A stretch of 62,906 bases of DNA. It comes from Aquimarina algiphila (lineage in GTDB: Bacteria > Bacteroidota > Bacteroidia > Flavobacteriales > Flavobacteriaceae). Positions 34,595 through 44,347 of the stretch are shown here, one piece after another. The DNA lies in assembly GCF_007489275.1 (NCBI RefSeq), contig NZ_VLNR01000039.1, positions 1 to 62,906 on the forward strand, in the 5' to 3' direction. The notes beneath the pieces are model-generated. The model had not been told where the DNA came from. It searched no databases and was given only the letters and a program-made list of their open reading frames with translations. The position numbers and the translations under genes were made by a program. Position 1 is the first letter of the stretch; each line of letters starts with the position of its first letter.

Positions 34595-35224
34595 ATGAAA
34601 ACAGTACTTGATTTTAATTCCTGGAGCCGAAAAGAACATTTTGAGTTCTTTGGAAGTTTTGATGAACCATTTTTTGGGATTACAACTACTGTTGATTTTA
34701 CAAAAGGATATCAAAAAATAAAAGATTTTGGATATCCTTACTTTTTATATTATTTACATAAATCTCTTCAGGCGGCTAATGCAATCAAAGAGTTTAGGTA
34801 TAGAGTAGAAGATGATAAAGTGTTTGTATATAATAAGATTCACGCATCTCCTACTATTGGAAGAGAAGATCATAGTTTTGGTTTTTCATTTATGGAATTT
34901 GATAGTAATTTCGAGATTTTTATGGCTAAGGCCCAAAAAGAAATTGAAGCTGTAAAAAATAGTACAGGTTTACGTCATAATGATAATGCAAAACGAATAG
35001 ATACGATTCATTATTCATCTATTCCCTGGTATTCTTTTACAGGACTTACTCATGCCAGACATTTTCAATATAAAGATAGTGTACCCAAAATTTCATTTGG
35101 TAAATACTCAAAAGACAATGGAAAATTAAACTTACCCGTAGCGATTTATGTACATCATGGTTTGATGGATGGATATCATATTGGTCAATACCTGGAGGAG
35201 TTTCAAAAGTTATTGAATGAATAG
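34595..35224 (+). CDS. Chloramphenicol acetyltransferase-like protein
   Basis: A 209-aa protein of the type A CAT family. The acetyl-transfer motif is HHGLMDG (187-193) with catalytic His188 and Asp192, and the SFTGLTHARHFQYK segment (about 147-160) is conserved. It lacks any linkage to resistance genes and is embedded among housekeeping genes. The fold is CAT; the acceptor substrate is unknown, and resistance should not be assumed. It starts 2 bp after the HAD gene stop. Confidence 0.82.
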   Translation: MKTVLDFNSWSRKEHFEFFGSFDEPFFGITTTVDFTKGYQKIKDFGYPYFLYYLHKSLQAANAIKEFRYRVEDDKVFVYNKIHASPTIGREDHSFGFSFMEFDSNFEIFMAKAQKEIEAVKNSTGLRHNDNAKRIDTIHYSSIPWYSFTGLTHARHFQYKDSVPKISFGKYSKDNGKLNLPVAIYVHHGLMDGYHIGQYLEEFQKLLNE

Positions 35225-35315
35225 TAATAAAAGCTTTTGAAATCTTTAATTCATTGATTAAGAATTGTTTATTTTGTTTTTTATATTTTTAATAAAATAA
35301 TCAATCTATTGTAAT

Positions 35316-36440
35316 GTGATTCAGTTACCTGTAAATATTTTGAATTTCACAATACTGGTCTCTGTTATTATTGGTATCACTTTTGGAATTCTATTAATTT
35401 TCACAAAAAGATTTAATTTAAAAGCAAATCGTTTTCTGGGCTTGGTTCCAATAATTATTTCGTTATGGAATTGCTGGGTACTGTTAATAGATTTTGATTT
35501 ATATACTTTACATAATGTTTTAAATTTGATTCCTCTTCATTATGCTCTGGCCTTAGGCCCATGTATTTATTTTTACACCAAATACATGACCGAAAGGGAA
35601 TTTAGTCTTAAAAAGAAACATTTTTTACATTTCACACCTGTTTTAGTAGAGTTCTGTATTTCTATTATTCAAGGGATTGAAAGTATACATAAAGAAATAC
35701 CAAATTATGATACCATAACTTTCCTTATATCGAGTCCATTATTACAATTAATAGCTATTATTTCTGTACTCTTATATAGTTTTTATGCATTAAAATCGAT
35801 AAAGAACTATCATCAATGGGTTAAGAATAATTATAGTAATGATCACAAGTATTATTTAGGTTGGTTGTATCGCTTACTCATTATCTTTGCTGTACTCTGG
35901 TTTCTTTGGGTTCCTTATACGTTTATAGATTATTTTGTTTTTGATTACTCCTTAGGGGTAATACACTATTATCCACTTTATATCTTAATGGCAGCAGTTA
36001 CTATTTGGATAAGTGCTGAAGGGTTTTTAAGACCTGAAATTATTTTATTAGAGGATAGAGAAAAACCACTTGAGAAAAATAATATCCCATCTAAAGAAAT
36101 CATTGAACAAGCTAAATGGTTAAAAATACAAATGGAAACTAATTTATTCTTTCTAAATGCAGAATTAACCCTTAGTGCTCTTGCCAAAGAATTAGATATT
36201 CATCCAAATGTGACTTCCAGGATTATTAATGAGGGTTTAGATAAAAGTTTTTCAGATTTTGTAAATGAATACCGGATTGATGCCGTAATTAATAGACTTA
36301 AAGATGTTGAGTATAACAGAATAACATTATTAGGTATTGCTTATGAATGTGGTTTTAATTCTAAAGCTACTTTTAATAGAGTTTTTAAAAAAACCACAGG
36401 AAAGACACCTTTTGAATTTAGGAAATTGAATAAAGATTGA
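35316..36440 (+). CDS. AraC-type regulator with an N-terminal membrane domain
   Basis: A 374-aa protein. The first 245 residues hold about seven hydrophobic segments, the seventh near ILMAAVTIWISAEGFL. A linker leads to an AraC-type helix-turn-helix domain (about 275-372) with ELTLSALAKELDIHPNVTSR as the first helix-turn-helix and ITLLGIAYECGFNSKATFNR as the second. This is a membrane-bound regulator that may sense a ligand in the bilayer. The start is a GTG at 35316, since an upstream ATG runs directly into TGA. It stands alone between the CAT-like and S41 genes. Confidence 0.87.
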   Translation: MIQLPVNILNFTILVSVIIGITFGILLIFTKRFNLKANRFLGLVPIIISLWNCWVLLIDFDLYTLHNVLNLIPLHYALALGPCIYFYTKYMTEREFSLKKKHFLHFTPVLVEFCISIIQGIESIHKEIPNYDTITFLISSPLLQLIAIISVLLYSFYALKSIKNYHQWVKNNYSNDHKYYLGWLYRLLIIFAVLWFLWVPYTFIDYFVFDYSLGVIHYYPLYILMAAVTIWISAEGFLRPEIILLEDREKPLEKNNIPSKEIIEQAKWLKIQMETNLFFLNAELTLSALAKELDIHPNVTSRIINEGLDKSFSDFVNEYRIDAVINRLKDVEYNRITLLGIAYECGFNSKATFNRVFKKTTGKTPFEFRKLNKD

Positions 36441-36549
36441 TTTTTTATGTATCATATTATAATTTGATACGATTGGCCTTTGTTTATTCCTTTTTTTTAT
36501 GCTTCAAAATATTTATTAAGGTCATCATCAATCAAACAATAATTCACAA

Positions 36550-38040
36550 ATGAAGCATTTTCATCTTATTTTCGTTTTTCTTATTTTTTGTCAGAGTAGT
36601 TTTTCCCAATTTGATAAAGGTATTCAGGGCTATTGGTTACAAGAGGGATATGGGGTGTATTTAGAAATATCTGAAACCACCTACAAAATGTATGATGTAA
36701 CTCAAATTTCGTGTCAACCATCATCTTCTAGTGCCTTAAATGATTGGACCGGTTCCTTAGAAACTTTATTCGATCTGTATAAGATTGAAGAAACTGACGA
36801 GGTATCAATGATTCTTAAATATGGCATCACAAGATATAAGTTTAATAAACTTAAAGAACCTCTTGCATTATGTGAAAATCCTATTTTTTCTTCTAAAGAT
36901 CCAAAGCTTAACTTCAATGTTTTATGGCATACTTTTAAAGAAAACTATGCATATTCTGCACTAAGAGGGGTTGATTGGGATAAGATATATAGGGATCATA
37001 TACATCTTATTACAGAAAATACAACAGAGGTAGAGTTATATGGTTATATAGGAGAAATCTTAGATGCAATTCAAGATGAACATATTAGTTTACGAGTGCC
37101 CAAAGATATAAGCGAAGCATATTTAAAAATTAGAGAACTAAAAAAAGAAGAGAGTGAACCTTCTGATAATGAAAAAGAGGTTTCAGATTCGAATAAAGAA
37201 TATGATTATACTTCCTTGAGAAGCAATGCACTAGAAAATATTCTAAAACTCTACAATACAAATAATTTTAAGCGATATCATAAGGACTTACTGATATGGG
37301 GAAAATTAAAAAAAGAGGTGGGATACATTCAAATTAATAGTATGAATGGTTATTCTCAAGATGTTTATGTTGCAGAAAGCTATAATTCTAATGAGTATTG
37401 GGATAAACATTGGGAAAAAGTTTTTGATGATATTAAAAAAGGAAAAACACTTGGGCAATATCTTAGAGGAGAAAGAAAAGGAGTGAAGGTTATGATGGAT
37501 TCTATTATTACGCAGTTGTCTGATACTCCAAATCTAATAATAGACCTAAGATTTAATCCTGGGGGTACAGATCAGGTGGCTATGGATATACTGTCGTATT
37601 TTACAACAAACAAAACTAATATTTTTACAAAAAAGATATGGACTGGGGTAGAAAATTCATTCGAAAGTAAGGTGTATGTTGAGTCTTCAGATAAACTATA
37701 CCAAGGAAAAGTTGTACTTCTAATGGGATCTCAAACTGGCAGTTCTGCAGAAGCAATGGTTTTAGGATCACTTGGTTTTAAAAATATAATTAGAATTGGT
37801 TCTAACACCATGGGGATTTTTTCTGATGTCTTACAGAAAAAATTGCCCAATGGATGGAGTTTTGGTTTATCCAATGAGATATATGAGTCTAGCAACAATA
37901 AAAACTATGAATATGTAGGGATTACTCCTGATTTTTTAATTCCATATTCTAGAGAATGGGTAACTTTTCATAAATCCATGGTTATGCTTAATGATAAGGA
38001 CCCAGCAATAGAAAAAGCTTTTTCTATATTTAATAAATAA
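36550..38040 (+). CDS. S41 family peptidase
   Basis: A 496-aa exported protease of the C-terminal-processing/tricorn-core type. A signal peptide (MKHFHLIFVFLIFCQSSFSQ) precedes an N-terminal domain (about 20-115) and a helical domain. The catalytic domain has the strand LIIDLRFNPGGTDQVAMD and the nucleophile region GSQTGSSAEAMVLG with Ser398/Ser399. A Glu/Asp/Ser-rich insertion (about 195-220) lies before the core. It has no PDZ domain that I can recognise. It is convergent with the pseudouridine synthase gene. Confidence 0.87.
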   Translation: MKHFHLIFVFLIFCQSSFSQFDKGIQGYWLQEGYGVYLEISETTYKMYDVTQISCQPSSSSALNDWTGSLETLFDLYKIEETDEVSMILKYGITRYKFNKLKEPLALCENPIFSSKDPKLNFNVLWHTFKENYAYSALRGVDWDKIYRDHIHLITENTTEVELYGYIGEILDAIQDEHISLRVPKDISEAYLKIRELKKEESEPSDNEKEVSDSNKEYDYTSLRSNALENILKLYNTNNFKRYHKDLLIWGKLKKEVGYIQINSMNGYSQDVYVAESYNSNEYWDKHWEKVFDDIKKGKTLGQYLRGERKGVKVMMDSIITQLSDTPNLIIDLRFNPGGTDQVAMDILSYFTTNKTNIFTKKIWTGVENSFESKVYVESSDKLYQGKVVLLMGSQTGSSAEAMVLGSLGFKNIIRIGSNTMGIFSDVLQKKLPNGWSFGLSNEIYESSNNKNYEYVGITPDFLIPYSREWVTFHKSMVMLNDKDPAIEKAFSIFNK

Positions 38041-38056
38041 AATTTTAAAAATAAGA

Positions 38057-38635
38057 TTATAACATTAATTTTCTAACTTCTCCTATCTGCATGCTATCGA
38101 GGTAGATTTCTCCAACTCGAACCCTTACAAGTCGTAGTGTAGGAAAACCTACCGCTGAAGTCATTTTACGAACCTGGCGAAATTTACCTTCTTTTAATGT
38201 AATTGATACCCAGCTTGTAGGGCCATGCCTATCATCTCTTATTTTTTTGCTCCTTTGTGGAAATTCAGGGGTAGTTTTTAATTTAAAAGCTTTGCATGGA
38301 GCTGTAGTGTATTTTTTTCCTTCAAAACCAATCTCGACTCCTTGTGTTAATAATTTTATAGCATCTACGGTAATATCTCCATCTACCTGTGCATAATATT
38401 CCTTTTCGACCCCACCACTACATATATAATTACTGGTTTTTCCATCAGTAGTAAGTAATAATAATCCTTCTGATTTTTCATCCAATCGTCCTATAGCCAT
38501 TATTCCTTCTGGGAAATCGTATAGTGTTCCTAGTAATTTCTTTGAATTTTGTTTTTGCCCATTATTGATGAATTGACTTAGAAATCCATAAGGTTTATAA
38601 ATCATAAAATGATGATGTTTTTCTTCTTTTTCCAT
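38057..38635 (-). CDS. Pseudouridine synthase, RluE-like
   Basis: A 192-aa enzyme of the RsuA/RluE family that isomerises a uridine to pseudouridine in rRNA. The catalytic Asp52 lies in GRLDEKSEGLLLLTTDG, with the KPYGFLSQF entry motif at 14-22 and FRQVRKM (about 162-168). There is no N-terminal S4 domain, and the length and GLLLLTTDG context resemble RluE (23S U2457) more than RsuA, RluB or RluF. The exact target position is inferred. It is divergent from the cold-shock-domain gene. Confidence 0.87.
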   Translation of the reverse strand: MEKEEKHHHFMIYKPYGFLSQFINNGQKQNSKKLLGTLYDFPEGIMAIGRLDEKSEGLLLLTTDGKTSNYICSGGVEKEYYAQVDGDITVDAIKLLTQGVEIGFEGKKYTTAPCKAFKLKTTPEFPQRSKKIRDDRHGPTSWVSITLKEGKFRQVRKMTSAVGFPTLRLVRVRVGEIYLDSMQIGEVRKLML

Positions 38636-38778
38636 ATGGATTTGCTATTCGCAATGCTTTAGAATCACTTTTAATATAGTTTGGTAAAAGCGAAATTAAG
38701 GATTTAGTTTTTTATGGGTCTAAATTCTTATATCCCGCAATTTATGAAAGAGTCTTTTTTAAATTAAAATGTATACCC

Positions 38779-38976
38779 TATCTTTGTATATATTTTCAGC
38801 TCATATTCACGTTTTATATATACGCTGTAGCAAGTTATTGCGACAACTGGGTAAATTTTAGGTAAATCAATCTTAAGTATTGTTATTTTCCAATCATTCG
38901 TTTAGTATTTCAATGACAAATCATAGTGAATGATAGGGTTAAAATGTAAATTTAGTAAAACAGTATAAAAAAACGA
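38779..38976 (+). promoter_or_regulatory. Promoter box and long 5' leader of the cold-shock-domain gene
   Basis: TATCTTTG at 38779-38786 fits the TAnnTTTG -7 box, but there is no clean TTG -33 element. If used, it gives a 5' leader of about 184 bases before the ATG at 38977. Long leaders are typical of cold-shock mRNAs. Nothing else coding is seen in the 341-bp gap 38636-38976. Confidence 0.4.
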
Positions 38977-39426
38977 ATGGCAAAATCACAACAAACTTTT
39001 AGTAAAATAGAGAAAGAAAAAAAGAAATTAAAAAAGCGCGAAGAAAAGCAAAAAAAGAAGGCAGAACGTCTAGCCAATTCTAACAAAGGAAATGGTTTAG
39101 ATAGTATGATTGCTTATGTGGATGAGTATGGCTATACTACTGATGCTCCGCCAGATCCTTCTAAAAAGAAAAAAATTAAAGCTGAGAATATAGAGATAGG
39201 AATTCCTAAAAGAGAAAAAGAAGAATTTGACCCAGTAAAAAAGGGAAGAGTAGCTTTTTTTAATGATTCTAAAGGATATGGTTTTATTAATGAGGATGAA
39301 ACTCAGGAAAGATATTTTGTACATGTTAACGGTTTAACGCAAGAAGTAAAAGAAAATGACAGGGTTACTTTTGAATTAGAGAAAGGACCTAAGGGTATGA
39401 ATGCGGTAAGAGTTAAAAAAGTATAA
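38977..39426 (+). CDS. Cold-shock domain protein with Lys-rich N-terminus
   Basis: A 149-aa nucleic-acid-binding protein. The C-terminal cold-shock domain (about 88-149) has the RNP-1 type KGYGFINEDE and RNP-2 type RYFVHVNG motifs. The first 35 residues are almost wholly Lys and Glu (KEKKKLKKREEKQKKKAE), which suggests a coiled or disordered RNA-binding extension. A middle segment (about 45-87) is hydrophilic. The extension is a Bacteroidota variant of the usual 65-70-aa CspA. It is monocistronic and ends at a strong bidirectional terminator. Confidence 0.9.
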   Translation: MAKSQQTFSKIEKEKKKLKKREEKQKKKAERLANSNKGNGLDSMIAYVDEYGYTTDAPPDPSKKKKIKAENIEIGIPKREKEEFDPVKKGRVAFFNDSKGYGFINEDETQERYFVHVNGLTQEVKENDRVTFELEKGPKGMNAVRVKKV

Positions 39427-39472
39427 TTTTTTTATTATTGATCGATTTTGAAACCTTCATAATATCTAAATC

Positions 39473-39502
39473 AAAAAGGTCTGCTCCAGAGCAGACCTTT
39501 TT
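39473..39502. terminator. Bidirectional terminator between convergent genes
   Basis: A 14-bp perfect stem (39473-39486 with 39489-39502) starts with five A and ends with five T. It sits between the cold-shock gene on the plus strand and the M16 gene on the minus strand (stop at 39525) and can serve both. Confidence 0.93.
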
Positions 39503-39524
39503 GATTGTCTCTTTTTTTAAGGTG

Positions 39525-40922
39525 TTATTGTTTTAATGACTCAGGTTTTATAACCTCTTGCACTTGTTGCTGTACTTTCTTTTTATCACCAACTATTATT
39601 AATGTCATTTTATCAGGATTAATATACTTTTTTGTCATTTCCACAACTTTTTCTGGAGTAACACTTTGTATGTTTTTTACTCGATCTTTTAAGTAAGACT
39701 CATCTAAATCGTGTCTATCTAAAAATGATAATTGATTAATGATTCCTTGTGGGGTGGAGTTTCTAAGTACAAAAATCCCCGATTCATAGTTTTTAATTCC
39801 GTCAAGTTCTTCTACAGAAGGAGCTTCTTTTTGAAGTCGTATAATTTCTTTATTGATTTCTTGTATAGAAGCCCCAGTATGTGTAGTGGTTACGTCTGCC
39901 GATTCATACCAAATTCCGCTTTTGTAATTAGCTGATATTGTACTTCTGGGTGAATACGTGTATCCTTTATCTTCTCGTATGTTACTTGTTATTCTGGAAC
40001 CAAAAGATCCTCCTAATAAGGAGTTTGTAACTTCTAATGATATAAAATCAGGGTCTGAAGGGCCAACAACCGGTAATCCGTAGTAAATAGTCGACTGGGG
40101 TGCGTCAGGTCTGTCAATTATCTGTACTGAAGGATCAGTTTTTGCCTGCGCTACAGGATAATTAGACTCAGGGCCTTTTCTCCAGTCTCCAAGGGCTTTT
40201 TCAACTGCTTCTTTTACTTTGTTTTTATCGAACCTACCTGCAATATAGACCGTAGTGCGTTGTGCTCCATAGTTTTCTGTATAGAAGTTTTTAACATCTT
40301 CAATAGAAAAAGAATCAATTATTGTATTTGTTGAATATGATTGTCCATAGGGGTGGTCAGGATATAGTCTTCCAAAAAACTCTTTATTAGCTTGCGCTTG
40401 TGGTCTTGATAGAGCAACAGTTAAATTACGTTTCATATCGTTTTTTAATCGTTCAATTTCTGTCTCAGGCCATTTTGGATTTTTAAGAATATCACCAATC
40501 AGGTGTATTGCATCAGGTGCAAATTCGAATAAAACAGAAGTATTTAAATTTGTGTTATGAGGTCGAACAGAGACATCTAAATTACCACCCATTTCTGCCA
40601 TTTTATTAGCTATTTCCTTTGCATTCATAGAAGTAGATCCTTCTTTGAGGAGGTCAGCCATAAGATCTGATAACCATACTTGATCTTTCTTCTCGTGAAT
40701 ATTTCCTGACTTAATGCTTACAGCAATGGTAGCTTTTGGAATTGCACCATAAGGAATCATTACCAGTTTTAATCCGTTTTCTAAAGTTATTGTTTCTTTT
40801 TTTGGTAGCACAAAATTCTTCGGAGCACTACCAATAGGTGGTTTTTCCTTTTCCTTTTCTTGGCTAAAAGTTATAGTCACGGTTAGAAGTACTGCCGTTA
40901 TTATTGAGAGAGTCTTTTTCAT
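39525..40922 (-). CDS. M16 peptidase partner subunit, no HxxEH
   Basis: A 465-aa exported M16 protein (signal peptide MKKTLSIITAVLLTVTITFS). The zinc motif position reads LSDLMADLL, so the HxxEH site is absent, and catalysis depends on the partner. It keeps the substrate-binding R/Y region as NIREDKGYTYSPR. This is the non-catalytic subunit of a heterodimeric pair, like the alpha subunit of mitochondrial processing peptidase. Its ATG overlaps the end of the catalytic gene by 4 bp, so the two are translationally coupled. Confidence 0.9.
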   Translation of the reverse strand: MKKTLSIITAVLLTVTITFSQEKEKEKPPIGSAPKNFVLPKKETITLENGLKLVMIPYGAIPKATIAVSIKSGNIHEKKDQVWLSDLMADLLKEGSTSMNAKEIANKMAEMGGNLDVSVRPHNTNLNTSVLFEFAPDAIHLIGDILKNPKWPETEIERLKNDMKRNLTVALSRPQAQANKEFFGRLYPDHPYGQSYSTNTIIDSFSIEDVKNFYTENYGAQRTTVYIAGRFDKNKVKEAVEKALGDWRKGPESNYPVAQAKTDPSVQIIDRPDAPQSTIYYGLPVVGPSDPDFISLEVTNSLLGGSFGSRITSNIREDKGYTYSPRSTISANYKSGIWYESADVTTTHTGASIQEINKEIIRLQKEAPSVEELDGIKNYESGIFVLRNSTPQGIINQLSFLDRHDLDESYLKDRVKNIQSVTPEKVVEMTKKYINPDKMTLIIVGDKKKVQQQVQEVIKPESLKQ

Positions 40923-42340
40923 GATTTTGTGTTTTCAGCGTTAGTTAAAAGAGGATTTACTGTTAAAATGGTCCGATTGGTAGGTCTTAAATATTCTTTG
41001 ATAGTTTTTGTTATCAGTTCTGGAGTTACCTTTTTGAATTCTTCTTCTATACTGTTTATTCTATTGGGATCGTCATCAAATAAGGCAAAGCTGCATAATA
41101 AATCCGCTCTTCCTAGTCCAAAAGTACCACCTAAGTCATCATATAGTTTCGAACGCATTTTTATAATAGCACTATCGATCATTTCTTGGGAAACCCCTTT
41201 ACTTATTTCTGTCATTACTTCTTCTATTGATACTAATATATCATCTCGAGATGTTTCATTATCGTAAGTGAAATTATACATCCAAAGCATTGGACCTTTA
41301 TAGTTAAACATGTTTCCAAGATAATTAATGCCTCCTGCAACACTAGAAGTGTATCCTTTTTCATTTTCTAACTTTTGGACTAATAATGCATTGTCACCTT
41401 GAACCAATATTTGATCTATTAATCCCATCGCATAATATTCAGGAGTATTACGGTCAGGCATATGATATGCTAATGCTATTGCAGGTTTGTTTGCTAAAGG
41501 ATCGTCTTTTGTAAATTCTTTTTGTTCTTCTTGTCTTGGTTCTGAAATATCAGGTGTATCTGGTAATTCAGAAGCAGAAAGATTTCCAAAGTATTTTTGA
41601 ATCCAATTTTTTACCTGTTCGGTGTCAAAATCTCCAACTACAGATATTGCGGCATTATTAGGAGCATAAAAAGTTTTAAAAAATTTATCTACATCTTCAA
41701 GATTAGCTGCATCTAAATCTTTTAAATCTCCATAAAAGTTATGGGCATTATACCAATTTGTATTTGCATATTGCGGCATATCTAACCAAGGAAAACCTCC
41801 ATAGGGTTGGTTAAGTACATTTACTTTAACTTCATTTTTCACAACACCTTGTTGATTGGTTAGATTATCTTGTGTTATTGCTAAACCTTTCATTCGATCG
41901 GCTTCAGCCCATAACATAGTTTCTAACTTATGAGAAGGCACAATTTCAAAATAGTTAGTAAAATCAAATCGGGTAGAACCGTTTAAAATTCCACCATTTT
42001 TTTGAACCAATTGAATGAATTCCATTTTACCAAGGTTTTCTGATCCCTGAAACATCATATGTTCAAAAAGATGTGCAAATCCAGTTCTGTCCTTTGGTTC
42101 ATTTCTAAACCCTATATTATAATACACAGCAACTATTGCAGTTGGAGAGGTTTTATCTTGTGAAAGTATTACCTTAAGACCGTTGTCTAATTTGTAATAT
42201 TCAACAGGAACTTTAAACTCAGAAACCACTTCTGAAGTCTTTTCTGTTGTGTCGATGTTAGGTTCTTCTTTTTCCTTTTTACACCCTATGATATTTATAA
42301 ATAGGCAAAAAAGAAAGACTGTTTTTAATGTAAACTTCAT
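40919..42340 (-). CDS. M16 zinc metallopeptidase lipoprotein, catalytic subunit
   Basis: A 473-aa M16 peptidase. It begins with a lipoprotein signal (lipobox Cys20, INIIGC). The inverted zinc motif is H90-L-F-E93-H94, with a distal Glu near residue 170 (NEVKVNVLNQP). It is predicted to hydrolyse peptides in the envelope with the adjacent HxxEH-less protein as partner. Such pairs are common in Bacteroidota. A 54-bp gap separates it from the MBL lipoprotein gene upstream. Confidence 0.92.
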   Translation of the reverse strand: MKFTLKTVFLFCLFINIIGCKKEKEEPNIDTTEKTSEVVSEFKVPVEYYKLDNGLKVILSQDKTSPTAIVAVYYNIGFRNEPKDRTGFAHLFEHMMFQGSENLGKMEFIQLVQKNGGILNGSTRFDFTNYFEIVPSHKLETMLWAEADRMKGLAITQDNLTNQQGVVKNEVKVNVLNQPYGGFPWLDMPQYANTNWYNAHNFYGDLKDLDAANLEDVDKFFKTFYAPNNAAISVVGDFDTEQVKNWIQKYFGNLSASELPDTPDISEPRQEEQKEFTKDDPLANKPAIALAYHMPDRNTPEYYAMGLIDQILVQGDNALLVQKLENEKGYTSSVAGGINYLGNMFNYKGPMLWMYNFTYDNETSRDDILVSIEEVMTEISKGVSQEMIDSAIIKMRSKLYDDLGGTFGLGRADLLCSFALFDDDPNRINSIEEEFKKVTPELITKTIKEYLRPTNRTILTVNPLLTNAENTKS

Positions 42341-42394
42341 TTTTTGAATAGATTAAGATGAATATTGCGTGATAATTTTGATTTTATTTTAATT

Positions 42395-43192
42395 CTATAT
42401 TTTTGGATACCAATCCAATTGTACTACTTCTATAGTTGAATCTTTGGCTATTAGTTCCTTGAATTTTTTTACATCACTTAATCCTTCTGTTCCTCTATAG
42501 TGATATGGATATACTTGTTTAGGTTTGAATTCGAGCACTGCATCAGCTGCACTTTCAACGGTCATTGTATATGGTAAATTCATGGATATAAAGGATATGT
42601 CTATATATTTTAAATTTCTCATCTCAGGAATATCCTCAGTATCTCCAGAGAAGTACAACCGTTTTTTTCCTAAGGTAATTACATATCCATTGCCTCTTCC
42701 TTTATTATGAAATTTTAAAGCTTCTTCTCGTAGGTTATACATGGGTATCGCTTCAATTGAAATTCCTTGTATTTCTTTTGTTTCTCCATTGTTAAGGATT
42801 ATCAATTGATCGGTATATTGTGCAGGAAGTTTCTCTGCTACAGCTTGAGGTACTATGAGTTCTGCATTCGATAAATCCAAGCTGTCTAAAGTGTCAATAT
42901 TCATATGATCTCCATGGATATCTGTAATAAGTACTAGGTTTGGAGTTTTTTTACCTTTAAAAGCTTTGGCGCCTCCTGTTGGATCGATATAAATTGTTTT
43001 TTCTTTCCATTCAAGAATAGCTGTCGCATGGATGATTGGATCAATAGTAATATCGCTTATTGGTTTTTTCGGAATCTCTTCAGGTATTTCAGTAACAGTT
43101 TCATTAGTAACTTCAATATCCTCTTTTTTTTGAGATTTACAGTTTAAAAATAGAAAACAAATAAACGTGATATAAAAGGGGGAAAGTTTCAT
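42395..43192 (-). CDS. MBL fold metallohydrolase lipoprotein
   Basis: A 265-aa lipoprotein (lipobox Cys18 in FLFLNC) of the metallo-beta-lactamase fold. An acidic linker (about 20-43) is followed by the fold. The metal motif is DIHGDHMN (about 91-98), with HATAILEW, SGDTEDIPE and YPYHYRG as further ligands; the first His of HxHxDH is replaced by Asp. This variant is typical of the group related to UlaG/RomA-like proteins. The substrate is unknown. It is upstream of the M16 pair and may share a transcript. Confidence 0.83.
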   Translation of the reverse strand: MKLSPFYITFICFLFLNCKSQKKEDIEVTNETVTEIPEEIPKKPISDITIDPIIHATAILEWKEKTIYIDPTGGAKAFKGKKTPNLVLITDIHGDHMNIDTLDSLDLSNAELIVPQAVAEKLPAQYTDQLIILNNGETKEIQGISIEAIPMYNLREEALKFHNKGRGNGYVITLGKKRLYFSGDTEDIPEMRNLKYIDISFISMNLPYTMTVESAADAVLEFKPKQVYPYHYRGTEGLSDVKKFKELIAKDSTIEVVQLDWYPKI

Positions 43193-43372
43193 GAGATGAT
43201 GATTTTTGTGTTTTTTTAGATTTAAAAGATAAGAATAATGCTTGAGATATGGGAGATTTATAATGTTGTGTTGCTATTATAAAAATGATTCTCAAACTAG
43301 ATTTAGTATAACAAGTTGTGATATTGGGAAATAAAAACTAGATATCTTTTAAATATGTGCTACGTTTTTGAG

Positions 43373-44128
43373 TTAACTATCTATCCATAATTTTATTGCC
43401 ATTGCGATAACCATGATCACTAAGAAAACCTTTACTAAACCATCTCCTTTTTTAACTGACCACCTGCTTGCAATCCAACCTCCTGTAGCGTTACCAAAAG
43501 CAAGGATAATACCGTATAAATAATCGATCTGTTGATTGTAAATAAAAATAGCAAGCGCTCCTACTGTATAAATGAAAACAACTAATACTTTGACAGCATT
43601 GGATTTAACTAAACTTAAATAATTGATAGAGGTCAAGGCTAATAAGATAAATATTCCAACACCAGCTTGAATAAATCCTCCGTAAATTCCTATAAAGAAA
43701 AAGACAATAATAGATAGCCATAGGTATTTACCTTCTGTTCTTTCTGCCAGGTTTTTAAGATTAACTTTAGGTTTGAACACCATAAAAAAGACTACTATTA
43801 CCATTACAATAGCTAGTATTTTATTGAAGCTGTCTCCTTTTATATCTACCGCTATCTGTGCTCCAATGATTGATCCAATCAAAGCAGATATACCAAGATA
43901 AACTCCAAAAACTGTAGGTTTGATTCCTTTGCTCTTAAAACCAGCCACTGAGGTAATACATTGAATAAAAATACCGATGCGGTTTGTACCATTGGCTACA
44001 GCAGGAGGGAGTCCCATAAAAATGAGCATAGGTAGCGTGAGTAATGAACCTCCTCCTGCTATGGTGTTAATAACTCCAGCTACAAATCCAATAACAGCAA
44101 GAAGGAGAAGAAGTAAAGTTTCGTTCAT
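43373..44128 (-). CDS. TauE/SafE family sulfite exporter
   Basis: A 251-aa inner-membrane transporter with about eight hydrophobic helices. The duplicated Gly-rich motif of the family is seen in GFVAGVINTIAGGGSLLTLP (about 15-34) and GIYGGFIQAGVGIFILL (about 147-163). Members carry sulfite, sulfonates or organic anions out of the cell. It is divergent from the SulP gene, which suggests a shared sulfur- or anion-related theme, but this is inference from position. Confidence 0.88.
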   Translation of the reverse strand: MNETLLLLLLAVIGFVAGVINTIAGGGSLLTLPMLIFMGLPPAVANGTNRIGIFIQCITSVAGFKSKGIKPTVFGVYLGISALIGSIIGAQIAVDIKGDSFNKILAIVMVIVVFFMVFKPKVNLKNLAERTEGKYLWLSIIVFFFIGIYGGFIQAGVGIFILLALTSINYLSLVKSNAVKVLVVFIYTVGALAIFIYNQQIDYLYGIILAFGNATGGWIASRWSVKKGDGLVKVFLVIMVIAMAIKLWIDS

Positions 44129-44347
44129 CTATTTTTATGAATATATAAGAAAATGTAAGATAGTTTATATTCAAAAATAGGGATAACTTCTCAAACTATT
44201 GTAGATTTACGGTATCAACTAAAATTTTAATAAAAAGTCAAAACACTACAAAAAATAATTCCGTTTCTTCTAATCTTTAAAAAAAAAGAATACAATAGTG
44301 CTATTCTTAAATCAGATATCTTAGCAGGTATTACAGTTGGAGTAATA

